The position numbers and the translations under genes are program-made. The notes beneath the pieces were generated by a model. The model saw only the letters and a list, made by a program, of their open reading frames with translations. It ran no database searches and was not told the DNA's origin. From Clostridiales bacterium (lineage in GTDB: Bacteria > Bacillota > Clostridia > Christensenellales > Borkfalkiaceae), in assembly GCA_003523255.1 (NCBI GenBank), contig DPGH01000002.1:192656-256655 (forward strand): 64,000 nt of DNA, given 5' to 3'. Shown here one piece after another: positions 8,210 to 16,673 of this stretch (within the stretch, counting starts at the first letter, position 1; the number at the start of each line of letters is the position of its first letter).

Positions 8210-8635
8210 TTAATCGAATATTTTTTTTGCGAGGTTTGCCGCCTCGTCGAGCGATTTAGGTCGTTCGGTCGGCGTCGTTACGCCCGCGCCGCCGCCTTCC
8301 ATTATTTTCGCCCTCGATTTTACCGAAAGCACGTCTTTTAGGTAGCCTTTTAAGATTTCGTTTTTCTCCTCTTCGGTTATACCTTTCGCCGTGGTTTCGG
8401 CTGTCGCTTCTACGTCTTTCGGAACTTTCGTTTTGTCGAAAGAATTTTCGGCTTCGAGTTCTTTAATCCGCTGACAGCGTTTGGTAAATTCAGCCTGTAA
8501 AGAATTGTATGCCGCAAGAAGCGCTTCTGCGTTTTTGAATTTGCCAAGCGAGACCGTTTCTTTTTGCGCGCCTTTAACTTCGTTCGCCTCCGCGATTTGC
8601 GCCTCGGTTACGGTTTGTTCGTTAGTTTCGTTCAT
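8210..8635 (-). CDS. Phage capsid scaffolding protein
   Basis: The protein has 141 residues, is acidic and probably largely disordered/helical, and has an AAGGAG ribosome site. It contains the segment LGKFKNAEALLAAYNSLQAE followed by a short coiled coil (FTKRCQRIKELEAENSFD), seen in many Firmicutes phage scaffolds. A proline-containing linker and a C-terminal helix (SLDEAANLAKKIF) of the coat-binding type follow. It lies between portal and coat genes, the canonical scaffold position, with spacers of 3 and 12 bases. Scaffold proteins guide coat assembly and then leave the procapsid. Confidence 0.75.
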   Translation of the reverse strand: MNETNEQTVTEAQIAEANEVKGAQKETVSLGKFKNAEALLAAYNSLQAEFTKRCQRIKELEAENSFDKTKVPKDVEATAETTAKGITEEEKNEILKGYLKDVLSVKSRAKIMEGGGAGVTTPTERPKSLDEAANLAKKIFD

Positions 8636-8638
8636 AAA

Positions 8639-10501
8639 TCATTCTCCTTTATTTTCGTTTCGTTCGGCGCGCTTTTTATGCTCGCCGATATGTTCGTAAT
8701 ATCTTGTTTTTTCGGCTTCGGATAGTTCTTCGTATTCGCCGAGAACGTATCTCGTATGCTCTGTTACGTGTATGCGGTCGTCGTCTATCTCTTCTACGGA
8801 GACCGCTTGTTTTCTCATCAGCGCGTTTTCTCTTTGCGCCTTTTCTTCCTGCAGTCTGTCAACGCCCTTTTTGCCGTCCAGTTCTTTATAGCCGAGCACC
8901 GAAAGAATTTTGCTTTTAACGCTCGGCTCCATGTTACCTTTTTCGTCCGTTAAAAGACCGCTCTCTATGAGTTTATACACGGTTTCTTTTTTCTGGCTGT
9001 CCGAATACAGCATTTCGTTGTCGTTTTCGAGATACACGTCGTCCGACCTCAGCGCGGCGGAGGTTACGTAAGACAGTTTCGTTCTGTTAAGCCCGAGCGA
9101 GGTTTTTATCGCCATTACGCCGGTTATAAACTGCGCGTAAAGCCTTATCACCTGCTTTGCGACGAGTAAATAACTTCTCCTTATCCGTTCCGCCGCGCCC
9201 GTAAGTTTTTCGTTATCCTGCTCGATTAAAAGCGTTAATGCGGACGCGCTTTTGAGATAACCGTTTTCCCTGCTCGAAGAAACGTCGCTCACCCCGCTTA
9301 TAGACACGAACTCGCCCAAAAGTTTTTCTTCTTCTCCGTTAAAATCGGCGGGCATAGATATACCGTTCATAATTTCCGGCGGAGTAGAACCCTGTCTGTA
9401 TACGAGCACTTTGCCCGGGCAAAGCCCGCCCTCCGCAAGGTCGTCAACGTCTACCGAGCCGTCCTCCACTTTAAGCACGCCCATAGAAAGCCTGTTCATA
9501 AACTCGTGTTTTCTGTTTTTTACTGCGTTATACGCACGCTGTACGGGTATAAGCCGCTCGATTATGCTCGTGCCGAAAAACCTGCCCGCCGCAATCTGCG
9601 ATTCCTGTTTAACGAACGGAAAACCGCGCGCGCCTTTATCGCCGTTTTTATACGGCAAGTCCCCGTAATACAAAAGTTTGCCGCCCGACACGGTTATAAG
9701 TCTGCCGTTAGGGAATTCCGCCGAAGGTCTTTCGTACTTTTCGATAACGATGGCGGAATTTTTAAGAGTGCTTTTCGCCTCGCCGGAAAAACTTTTTTCG
9801 CATAAATCGTACACGCCGACCTCGTCGCCCGCGACGGTTACGCCGTATTTATCGAATATTTCGTTTACGGGCACGGCTTTCGCGTGGATTATACTTTTAA
9901 GTTCCGCAACGTCCTCGGTATAAAGACTGTCGGGAAAAATTTCAAACGGAGACACGGACAAAATTTTAACCGCGCCCTCGTAAACGGGCTTACCGTCAAA
10001 CTCCCCGACCGGCGCGCCTCCGTCGTTATCCCAGATTATTTTATAAAAACCCGTGCCGCATATTTCGCTCCAAAGCGTTACCTTTCTCACGGTTTCCTCC
10101 GCGCCGCCGCTCGTAAACACTTCGGTCAAAAGTTTTTCGGCGCAATCGGCGCCTATCGCCGCCTCGTCGTCGTCCGACTCCGGGCGCACGCACACCGAAG
10201 GCGATATGCGCGAAAACTTTGCAAGACGGGTTTCCACGAGCGGCGCGATATGATTGAATACCTCTCTCATCTGCCAGTAATACTCGTCCCCTCCGTCCTC
10301 TATATCGCCTTTGCCGTTTATTTTGCAATACTGGTTACCCGCAAAAAAATTCATGTTGAGTTCCCATTGCCGTTCAAAGGCTATTCTGTTTTTTCTTCTT
10401 TCGTTAAAATCCGCCGTTACTTCCGCAACGAGGTCTTCTATAAAACGGGCTTTTTTCTTGTCCGCTTTGAGTTTTGCGGTTTTGCCGCTTTCTTTTCGCA
10501 C
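8639..10501 (-). CDS. Phage portal protein, P22-type
   Basis: The protein has 620 residues. It starts with GTG at 10501, supported by an AGGAG site 7-8 bases upstream; no nearby ATG has a better site. The N-terminus (about residues 28-110) has the P22-type portal pattern NERRKNRIAFERQWELNMNF, FAGNQY and VFNHIAPLVETRLAKFSRIS. A central wing/stem region follows (RGFPFVKQESQIAAGRFFG, SIIERLIPVQRAYNAVKNRK), then a helical crown-like C-terminus. Portals form the dodecameric DNA channel of the capsid. The gene overlaps the upstream small protein by 64 bases, implying coupled translation. The family call is confident. Confidence 0.85.
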   Translation of the reverse strand: MRKESGKTAKLKADKKKARFIEDLVAEVTADFNERRKNRIAFERQWELNMNFFAGNQYCKINGKGDIEDGGDEYYWQMREVFNHIAPLVETRLAKFSRISPSVCVRPESDDDEAAIGADCAEKLLTEVFTSGGAEETVRKVTLWSEICGTGFYKIIWDNDGGAPVGEFDGKPVYEGAVKILSVSPFEIFPDSLYTEDVAELKSIIHAKAVPVNEIFDKYGVTVAGDEVGVYDLCEKSFSGEAKSTLKNSAIVIEKYERPSAEFPNGRLITVSGGKLLYYGDLPYKNGDKGARGFPFVKQESQIAAGRFFGTSIIERLIPVQRAYNAVKNRKHEFMNRLSMGVLKVEDGSVDVDDLAEGGLCPGKVLVYRQGSTPPEIMNGISMPADFNGEEEKLLGEFVSISGVSDVSSSRENGYLKSASALTLLIEQDNEKLTGAAERIRRSYLLVAKQVIRLYAQFITGVMAIKTSLGLNRTKLSYVTSAALRSDDVYLENDNEMLYSDSQKKETVYKLIESGLLTDEKGNMEPSVKSKILSVLGYKELDGKKGVDRLQEEKAQRENALMRKQAVSVEEIDDDRIHVTEHTRYVLGEYEELSEAEKTRYYEHIGEHKKRAERNENKGE

Positions 10502-10815
10502 TTTTTATCTCCTTTTTTGTTTTTTTCGGACTCCGCGAGATACTTTATAAGTCGCATTTTTTCTTCTTCGAGTTGCTCGTCGGTCATATTCTGCAAGTCG
10601 TCTTCGAGCGGGTCAATCAACATTTTTATCGCGGCGACGTCCGGCGGCACCGTTTTTTTGGTAACTTTCTTTTTGGAAAGTTTTATTTCGCCGTCGTCGT
10701 CTATCGCGTATTCTTCGATAACCTCTACCGCATCGAATCCCAAAGCCTTTTTAACGAGCGCGTCTTTAACTTCGCGGTCGCCGTCCGTTTTTTTACAAAC
10801 GTCTTTTTCTTTCAT
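10438..10815 (-). CDS. Short terminase-small-subunit-like protein lacking the N-terminal HTH
   Basis: The protein has 125 residues, lies between large terminase (23-base overlap) and portal (64-base overlap), and is in frame throughout. The core LVKKALGFDAVEVIEEYAID, KKKVTKKTVPPDVAAIKMLI resembles the C-terminal half of many Firmicutes TerS proteins. These follow a DNA-binding helix-turn-helix with a KKALGY..EVTEE..K..KKHVPPD.TA pattern. The DNA-binding half (about 60-80 residues) is absent here, replaced by a 15-residue charged start. The C-terminus is a Lys-rich tail. Either this is a minimal TerS, or the recognition domain has been lost. The ribosome site is weak, consistent with coupling to TerL translation. 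Confidence 0.6.
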   Translation of the reverse strand: MKEKDVCKKTDGDREVKDALVKKALGFDAVEVIEEYAIDDDGEIKLSKKKVTKKTVPPDVAAIKMLIDPLEDDLQNMTDEQLEEEKMRLIKYLAESEKNKKGDKKCEKKAAKPQNSKRTRKKPVL

Positions 10816-12229
10816 TAACTATCTTTCTGTACAGTCTCTCCTTATCTTTCTGAATTTCGGTTTTAGGGCGAACGAGCGGACAAGCCGAAGGTTTTTTCAT
10901 AAGATAATACCTTAATTCGTCCAGCGCGTGGTCGTCCTTTTTTTCGGGTCTGTCGCCGTCGCCCCAACGGTAAGTTTTAAGTTCGCGTATCAAGTTCGGG
11001 CAGTTTTTGAAAACGTAAAGTTTAGGTCTTTTGCCGTTTGTTTTAAGATATTCTTTTACCCGCTGAATACCGCTGAACATATCCTTATCCACGTTTGGGT
11101 TTACCGCGATGCCGTAATCGTAAAACAGTTCCGTAACGCTTTTTGCCGAAGCGAGCGTGCGCTGATTCGCCGCAGAATCTATAAACGCCTCTATTCGCCC
11201 CGAGTATCCCCTTTTCCAACCGAGCGCGTCGCTTATTTCTTTTATCCTCCGGGAATGATATTCCACGTCCTTTTTCGCCTCGAAGTGCTCCGCGATTACG
11301 TAAACCGTGCCGTCGTAGTCCACCGCGTACCAGTGGGCGGAAAGCGGATTGTTAAGCCCGGGGTCGATTGAAATCGCGTCTTGCCACTCTTTCGGAACGG
11401 GAAACGGGTCTATCACGTGCACGTTTTCGTCGAATTCGGGATAAACGAGCCCCGCGCCGTCCGTAAACCTGCCGTAACGGCGGCTTTCGAGTACGTCTAC
11501 AGACAAACTTTCGGTAAGCGCGTTTACTTCTTTCGGGTCTAAAAAGGGGTTGTCCGCCCACTCCATAAACTCGTACCAAACATCTTTCGAGTTTCTCTCG
11601 TTAAGATATATTTCGTCGTAAACGAAGGTCAGCCCTTTAAGCGGCGTCATCGTGCCGAAAATATCGCCCGACTTATCGAGCACGCGCATTTTGCATTCGT
11701 CGTACACGTCTTTAGGCGGCTCTTCGTCGAACCAGACGTAATCGAGCGAACTGCCCTGAAATTTTTCGCGCCCCTGGTCGCACGATTTAAAGCCTATTAC
11801 GGAAGTTTTTCCGAAAACGTTTTTAACGCGTATCTGGTCTATCACGCCCGATGCGGGGCTGTCTTTTCTGCCGCTTATCATGGTAATGTCTTCAATCCAG
11901 CCGGGGTTGAGATAAGAAAGCACTTTAGCCTGCGCCACGTCCCTTTGAACTTGCGTCGATAGGGATACCACCCAGCCGAAAGTGCTTTCTCTGTTTTGTC
12001 TGTATGGGTGTATACCGCGCGCCATATACACCGTTTCCGCCGCGCCGCACTCGGTTTTGCCGCTGCGGTTGCCGCCGAACACCCATCTGTTTTTTTTGGG
12101 GCATTTATGAAACTCTATCTGTTTTAAATGCACCTTTTCACCCGTGTTATAGCGAGCGAGCGCGTCGCCCGCGACGCGTTTTTTCTGCTCCGCCTCGATA
12201 AGATTTATCCTGTTAATTATCTCGCGCAT
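10793..12229 (-). CDS. Phage terminase large subunit (packaging ATPase/nuclease)
   Basis: The protein has 478 residues with an AAGGAG ribosome site 8 bases before the ATG. The ATPase domain has Walker A GGNRSGKT (52-59), Walker B YVWFDEE (164-170) and coupling motif GTMTPLKG (192-199). The RNase H-like nuclease domain carries D289 (SIDPGL), D351 (FIDSAANQ) and the D433/D437 cluster (DDHALDELRYYL). All catalytic residues needed for ATP-driven packaging and headful cutting appear intact. It is the first gene of the module. The promoter-like site upstream (12255-12282) and the terminator of the preceding sugar operon (12385-12428) suggest the module is independently transcribed. Confidence 0.92.
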   Translation of the reverse strand: MREIINRINLIEAEQKKRVAGDALARYNTGEKVHLKQIEFHKCPKKNRWVFGGNRSGKTECGAAETVYMARGIHPYRQNRESTFGWVVSLSTQVQRDVAQAKVLSYLNPGWIEDITMISGRKDSPASGVIDQIRVKNVFGKTSVIGFKSCDQGREKFQGSSLDYVWFDEEPPKDVYDECKMRVLDKSGDIFGTMTPLKGLTFVYDEIYLNERNSKDVWYEFMEWADNPFLDPKEVNALTESLSVDVLESRRYGRFTDGAGLVYPEFDENVHVIDPFPVPKEWQDAISIDPGLNNPLSAHWYAVDYDGTVYVIAEHFEAKKDVEYHSRRIKEISDALGWKRGYSGRIEAFIDSAANQRTLASAKSVTELFYDYGIAVNPNVDKDMFSGIQRVKEYLKTNGKRPKLYVFKNCPNLIRELKTYRWGDGDRPEKKDDHALDELRYYLMKKPSACPLVRPKTEIQKDKERLYRKIVNERKRRL

Positions 12230-12254
12230 GTCGCCGCTCCTTAACTTCGCCGAG

Positions 12255-12282
12255 ATTGTATCACGCTTTTTTTATTTGAAAA
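12255..12282 (-). promoter_or_regulatory. Possible promoter for the phage head module
   Basis: Minus-strand TTTTCA (12277-12282), 16-base spacer, TACAAT (12255-12260), 26 bases before the terminase ATG. The -35 box is weak (4 of 6). Confidence 0.4.
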
Positions 12283-12384
12283 GGGGTTTATCCACCTGTT
12301 TTTATAAAATTTTTTTATTTATTTTTTTAAGTTTTTGTTGCCGTAACGGGCGGTATAATAGTTTAGCGCGCGCGAAAACGGCGT

Positions 12385-12428
12385 AAAAAAAAACGACCCC
12401 TCTGCGAAAACGCTTCGCTTTAAGGTCG
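12385..12428 (-). terminator. Intrinsic terminator ending the GH31-MFS-GH63-like operon
   Basis: On the minus strand a stem CGACC/GGTCG, with an inner GCGAA/TTCGC pairing (12394-12428), is followed by nine T residues (12385-12393). It lies 27 bases after the stop of the GH63-like gene. Confidence 0.8.
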
Positions 12429-12454
12429 TCTTATTTATTACTTGTATCGACGCG

Positions 12455-13876
12455 TTAAGATTTCTTCTCCGCGGTAAAGTTTACGCCGTCGTAATCTACG
12501 TCGTAAACTTCGTTTTTAACCTTTACCCCGACGAGCGAAAAACTTTTTACGAGCGGAGATAAAAGCGGCTCGAACTTAACTTTACCGTCCTTTACCGTAA
12601 CGCCGCAAAGTTCGTTTATAACGTGGTCTATAAAACAAGAATGATTATAATCTTTACCCCTTAAATAATCTTCTCTGCCGGAAGTCGATAAAAATTTTCT
12701 CGCGATCCACTCTCCGGTATCCCCGTCAAGGTCCTCGTCTATCCAAGGTCTTTTTACGCCGTTTATCACTATATGCTGGCTTTTTGCGTAAGTAATCAAA
12801 GCCTCGGCGTAGTCCGCGTTGGTTACGGGCAGATTTTCCGCATGCGAATTAAGCGCGTTTGCAAGGGCTTTTAACGTTTGCGACGTGGCGTACGGCCATA
12901 CGGGTCCGTTCCACAGACAGGCGTGCTCGAACTTAAAGTTAAAAAGCGGGTTGCTTTTGTCCGCGGTGGAGTAGCCGTATTTTTGCTTAAAAATCTTTTC
13001 GTCTTTAAGATACTTTAAACAGTCGTACTTATCTTTTGTCGGAACGTCGAAATAAAACGGCACGTAGCCTATCAACTCTTTCGCGTTTCTGTCCAGAGCG
13101 GGGTTTGAAAATTCGGGAAAAAATCTGTCTATCTTTTCGCCGGGATTAAGCGGTCTGTTGTAAAAAAAGTCTTTTACGAACAACTCGTCGTTTATTCTGT
13201 CCTTCAGGGCGGCGGCAAAGTTTTTATAATAATCCGCGCGCTCGTCTTTAAACTTTTCAAGCAGTCTGTAAAGCCCGTACGCGTTTGCGTAAACGTATGA
13301 GTTTATCGTCGGACGGAGCCCGTACGATGATATGGAAAGTTCCATTCCGTCGTAATTGTCAACGCCTTTATACAGACCGCACTCCGCGCGGTTTCTCTTT
13401 TCAAAAAGAGTAAAATACTCGATAAGTTTATCTAAAGAGCCTCGCAAAAACTCAAAGTTATCGGTATACTCCGCATACTCGAACAACGCGTAGCAAAACC
13501 AGTTGTTATAGCAAAGCAAATCTTCGATATGATTAAGCCAAAAATTTACGTACTGCTTTACGTATTCGTCCGCACGCTTAAACCAGCGCGCTTCGTTTAA
13601 GTGATGCCCTACGGAGCATGAAATCGCGCCTTCCGTTTGCGTTGCCCACGGTACGTCGGTCAAAAACTCGGTAATAACGTACTCTCCCGAGGAGATTTTT
13701 TTAAAGTGTTTTGCAAAGGTATACGCCCTGAAATAATAAATTTCTTCGAGTGATTTTTCGCTTGAATAAAAGCGCGGTAAATTTTCGGACAAAAAATCGT
13801 AATTGCATTTTTCGTACTCTTTTTCTCCGCGATCGTATTCTTTGAACTTCTGATAATACTTTTCTAATATGTCCAT
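12455..13876 (-). CDS. GH63-like (alpha/alpha)6-barrel glycosidase
   Basis: The protein has 473 residues from the ATG at 13876, which lies 5 bases after an AGAGG site; a GTG two codons upstream is possible but less well placed. It is an all-helical (alpha/alpha)6 toroid. Family-like segments are EFLTDVPWATQTEGAISCSV, YNNWFCYALFEYAEYTDNFE, LWNGPVWPYATSQTLKALAN and a C-terminal WIARKFLSTSGREDY / DYNHSCFIDHVINEL. This pattern fits GH63/mannosylglycerate-hydrolase-like and related glucosidases. No signal peptide is seen, so it acts in the cytosol. It is the last gene of an operon with an MFS sugar carrier and GH31. The exact substrate cannot be read from sequence. Confidence 0.75.
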   Translation of the reverse strand: MDILEKYYQKFKEYDRGEKEYEKCNYDFLSENLPRFYSSEKSLEEIYYFRAYTFAKHFKKISSGEYVITEFLTDVPWATQTEGAISCSVGHHLNEARWFKRADEYVKQYVNFWLNHIEDLLCYNNWFCYALFEYAEYTDNFEFLRGSLDKLIEYFTLFEKRNRAECGLYKGVDNYDGMELSISSYGLRPTINSYVYANAYGLYRLLEKFKDERADYYKNFAAALKDRINDELFVKDFFYNRPLNPGEKIDRFFPEFSNPALDRNAKELIGYVPFYFDVPTKDKYDCLKYLKDEKIFKQKYGYSTADKSNPLFNFKFEHACLWNGPVWPYATSQTLKALANALNSHAENLPVTNADYAEALITYAKSQHIVINGVKRPWIDEDLDGDTGEWIARKFLSTSGREDYLRGKDYNHSCFIDHVINELCGVTVKDGKVKFEPLLSPLVKSFSLVGVKVKNEVYDVDYDGVNFTAEKKS

Positions 13877-13890
13877 AGTCACCTCTCGCT

Positions 13891-15123
13891 TTATTTAAGC
13901 GCGGTTTTCTTTCTGCCGAGTATCGTAAATACGGCGGCAAGCGCGACTGCAGCAGCCGAAAGACCCGCAAGCAACGAAAACGCGCCGTCCCAGCCGCCGT
14001 TGTCCGCTATCGTGCCGAGAGTGTACATGCTTAAAGTGCTGCCTGCGTAACCGCACCCGTTGAGAACGCCCGCTAAAAATCCGGAGTTAAACTCGTCGCG
14101 CATTTTAAGCGGAACGAAACTCGTTAAAAAACTGTTTATCGCATGAGCGAACAGCGAAACCGCGCCGAACAGCGCGATAACCAAAACGTACGCGTCCGTT
14201 CTGATTAAAAACATTACGCCGATTATACACGCCGCCGAAGCCGCAAACAAAATTAAATTTACCGCCACGTCGTTTTTAACTGCCTTCGCAAGCGCAACTA
14301 CCGTCATCGAACCGAAAAGTCCTACCACGGGGAGAACAAGCGTAAGCACTATCGACAAACTGTCGCCAAAGCCGTAGGTGTCTTTAAGGATTTGCGGTAC
14401 CCACGCGTTAAGTCCGTCTTTAACGAAGTTGCATATAGCCATAAACACGCCGAATATTATAAGACTTGCCAAGACCAAACCGCTTGCTTTTTTCTTATTG
14501 ACCGTGTTAATCTCCGCTTCGACTTCGCCTTTCTTTTCCTGTTTAGCGGTGAGTTTATCGCAAACGAACAACCATACGACCGCCACCGCCGAAACCATAA
14601 GCCCGCCGAGCAAAAACGAATATTTAAACCCGCCGCCGAGATTAAACAGTGCGCTTGCCCCGTAAGTAATAACGGTACCCGCGGGCACGGTGGAACTCAT
14701 TATAACCATCGCGGGGGTCAAATGTTTTTCGTCTAAATTTTCGCTTAACGTCAAAAGCAACGACGACCACAACACGGACAAACCGCATCCGTTTAAAAGC
14801 CAGGCGTACTTATACGTATTTATCGGCGGACATGTAAAAAGATAAAAATTCACCGCGCCCGAAACGAGTAACGCGCCCGCAAGAAAAAACTTTTTGTTGT
14901 ATTTTTTGCAAAACAAGCCGTTTATAATCTGCCCTAATCCGTAAGCGAAAAAGAAGCACGACCCCACGAGCCCCGTTACGGAGTTCGTTACGGAGTAAAA
15001 ATCTTTTATCGCAACCACGTTGGCGTTATAACTGTACCTCGACACGTAACTCACCGTGTACATAAGCCAGCACATAAAAATAAGCAGTTTTTGCCTTTTG
15101 TCGTTTTTTTTGTTTTCCGTCAT
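13891..15123 (-). CDS. MFS transporter, organophosphate:phosphate antiporter (GlpT/UhpT) type
   Basis: The protein has 410 residues and about 12 transmembrane helices. The N-terminus has the OPA-like pattern WLMYTVSYVSRYSYNANVVA and GLVGSCFFFAYGLGQIINGL, then a short cytoplasmic loop (TAKQEKKGEVEAEINTVNKK, about 190-210) before the second six-helix bundle. OPA carriers exchange phosphorylated sugars for phosphate; some homologs move other sugar derivatives. It lies between GH31 and the GH63-like gene in one operon, so it likely imports the sugar those enzymes act on. A piece of a close paralog (about residues 210-290) lies 1.6 kb upstream at 16674-17048. No strong ribosome site is visible before the ATG. 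Confidence 0.85.
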   Translation of the reverse strand: MTENKKNDKRQKLLIFMCWLMYTVSYVSRYSYNANVVAIKDFYSVTNSVTGLVGSCFFFAYGLGQIINGLFCKKYNKKFFLAGALLVSGAVNFYLFTCPPINTYKYAWLLNGCGLSVLWSSLLLTLSENLDEKHLTPAMVIMSSTVPAGTVITYGASALFNLGGGFKYSFLLGGLMVSAVAVVWLFVCDKLTAKQEKKGEVEAEINTVNKKKASGLVLASLIIFGVFMAICNFVKDGLNAWVPQILKDTYGFGDSLSIVLTLVLPVVGLFGSMTVVALAKAVKNDVAVNLILFAASAACIIGVMFLIRTDAYVLVIALFGAVSLFAHAINSFLTSFVPLKMRDEFNSGFLAGVLNGCGYAGSTLSMYTLGTIADNGGWDGAFSLLAGLSAAAVALAAVFTILGRKKTALK

Positions 15124-15137
15124 AAGCTTATATAATG

Positions 15138-16673
15138 TCAGTCGAGTTTAAGAAATACCGGTAATTTGTCTATCGGCGCGGGGCATTTCGCCTTGCCTTC
15201 GTAAATTTTTCCATCGTCTATATCCTGCCATCTGCCGGAAGGGAAAATTACTTCTCGCTCGGTTTTACCCTTTTCTAAAACCGGCGCGACGAGGTATTTG
15301 TCGCCGAGCATAAATTCGTCGGTTATTTTTCCAAGCCCTTGTCCCGGAAATTCGTATTCGAGATACCTTATCGCAGGCACGCCTGTTTTTGCGGACTCTT
15401 TTATAAGTTCGGTTATATACGGCAAAAACTTTTCTCTTAAAGCCATAGCCTTTTTGCAACAATCTTTAAGCCCGTCTTGTTCATGATTCCACACGTCGTA
15501 CGAAAACTGTACCATAGGGAACAAACTCGAAGTCTCGCACCACCGTATTATCAATTCGTTATCGAGCCGGCTTTTATCGACAAAATCGCAATACGCGCCG
15601 CCGCCGATCATATCCGCGCAACCGAACGTATACCCCGCAAGCCCTTGCGTAAGCATACACGGCAAAAGCGACGACAAACCCAAAAAGTTTTTTTCTTTGC
15701 CCGACTTCCACGCGTGTTTTTTATCGTTAAGGCGTTGAAGTATGGGTTTACCAGCGAGTTTAAAACAAGACCTTGCTTCTTTAATCGGTACGTTTACCTT
15801 ATCTATCCACAACGAATTTTGCAAGTTGGCGTCTTTATAATCTTCACCGTAATAAATCGGGTCGCCGCCGTCTAATTTAAACCCGTCTATACCGTATTTT
15901 TCGGTAAGCCTTTCGGTTACGAGATTTATCCAGTCCGTTGCGGCTTGTTTTTTAAAGTCGAGCGCGACGGAAAACCCGTCCCACCAGTGCACTATTCTCG
16001 GGTCGTCCTCACCGTTCATTATAAGCGTATCTTTATTTAAATGCTCGCCTATAGACAGAGTATAGTCCTCGCTTATCTGATTGTCGGGCGAAATATACGG
16101 CGCGAGCCACAGCACTACCAAAAAGCCCAAATCGTGCAGTTCGTTTACCATCTCTTTCGGCGTGGGAAAATATTCTTTGTTAAAATCCCACACTCCGTAA
16201 TCTCTTTGCCAGGTATCGTCTATTATCAATATGCCGGGTTTAAAACCGTTATCCACTATCGAATGCGCATAGGACAGCAAATCTTTTTGATTCTGTCTGC
16301 ATAAAAACGCTACCCACGAGCAGTACTGCGGCGCGGAAAAAACTCTTTCGTCGGGCATTTTACCGCTCGGCGGGTAATGTTTTTCGCTCGCCGCGACAGA
16401 AGCGTCCTTAAGCGTTTTACCGCCGTCGAAAAAATCTATCTCTTCGGCTTCTACGATTATTTTACCGTCGTAAAAACGAACTTTACCGCCGTCTTCAAGC
16501 CAGATATACCTGCCCTTGTTGCTTAAAAAAATCGGATTGACCTGATTAAAATACCTGTTGAACGTTAAATCCAAAAAATAATCCGAACGTTCGGTTAAAG
16601 GGTACCCTTCCGCCTCGTTTATAACGCCCGGATACCATACTTCGTCTTTTAAAATCGTTATTTCTTTTTTCAT
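15138..16673 (-). CDS. Glycoside hydrolase family 31 (alpha-glucosidase/alpha-xylosidase type)
   Basis: The protein has 511 residues if started at the ATG at 16673 (weak AGAGAG site). Without that start, the frame extends to 17048 through a transporter fragment, giving a 636-residue fusion. GH31 marks: the barrel strand FKPGILIIDDTWQRDYGVWD, LHDLGFLVVLWLAPYIS, and the nucleophile strand GIDGFKLDGGDPIYY. The acid/base region lies near RWCETSSLFPMVQFSYD, with a C-terminal beta domain (FMLGDKYLVAPVLEKGKTER, RWQDIDDGKIY). It hydrolyses alpha-linked glucosides, xylosides or galactosides in the cytosol. It is first in an operon facing araC. Clear at family level; substrate open. Confidence 0.85.
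   Translation of the reverse strand: MKKEITILKDEVWYPGVINEAEGYPLTERSDYFLDLTFNRYFNQVNPIFLSNKGRYIWLEDGGKVRFYDGKIIVEAEEIDFFDGGKTLKDASVAASEKHYPPSGKMPDERVFSAPQYCSWVAFLCRQNQKDLLSYAHSIVDNGFKPGILIIDDTWQRDYGVWDFNKEYFPTPKEMVNELHDLGFLVVLWLAPYISPDNQISEDYTLSIGEHLNKDTLIMNGEDDPRIVHWWDGFSVALDFKKQAATDWINLVTERLTEKYGIDGFKLDGGDPIYYGEDYKDANLQNSLWIDKVNVPIKEARSCFKLAGKPILQRLNDKKHAWKSGKEKNFLGLSSLLPCMLTQGLAGYTFGCADMIGGGAYCDFVDKSRLDNELIIRWCETSSLFPMVQFSYDVWNHEQDGLKDCCKKAMALREKFLPYITELIKESAKTGVPAIRYLEYEFPGQGLGKITDEFMLGDKYLVAPVLEKGKTEREVIFPSGRWQDIDDGKIYEGKAKCPAPIDKLPVFLKLD

Larger units (their letters stand above)
4229..12229 (-). mobile_element. P22-like phage head/packaging module (cryptic or domesticated)
   Basis: Eight tightly packed minus-strand genes lie in the order large terminase, short terminase-small-like protein, portal, scaffold, coat, adaptor, propeller protein, coiled-coil protein. 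This is the head gene order of podoviruses such as P22. A promoter-like site (12255-12282) precedes it and a terminator (4161-4192) closes it. No integrase, repressor, replication, ejection, tailspike, holin or endolysin gene is present within the module, and no attachment-site repeat was noticed. The reading frames are intact, and base and codon use match the neighbouring chromosomal genes. Confidence 0.8.
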
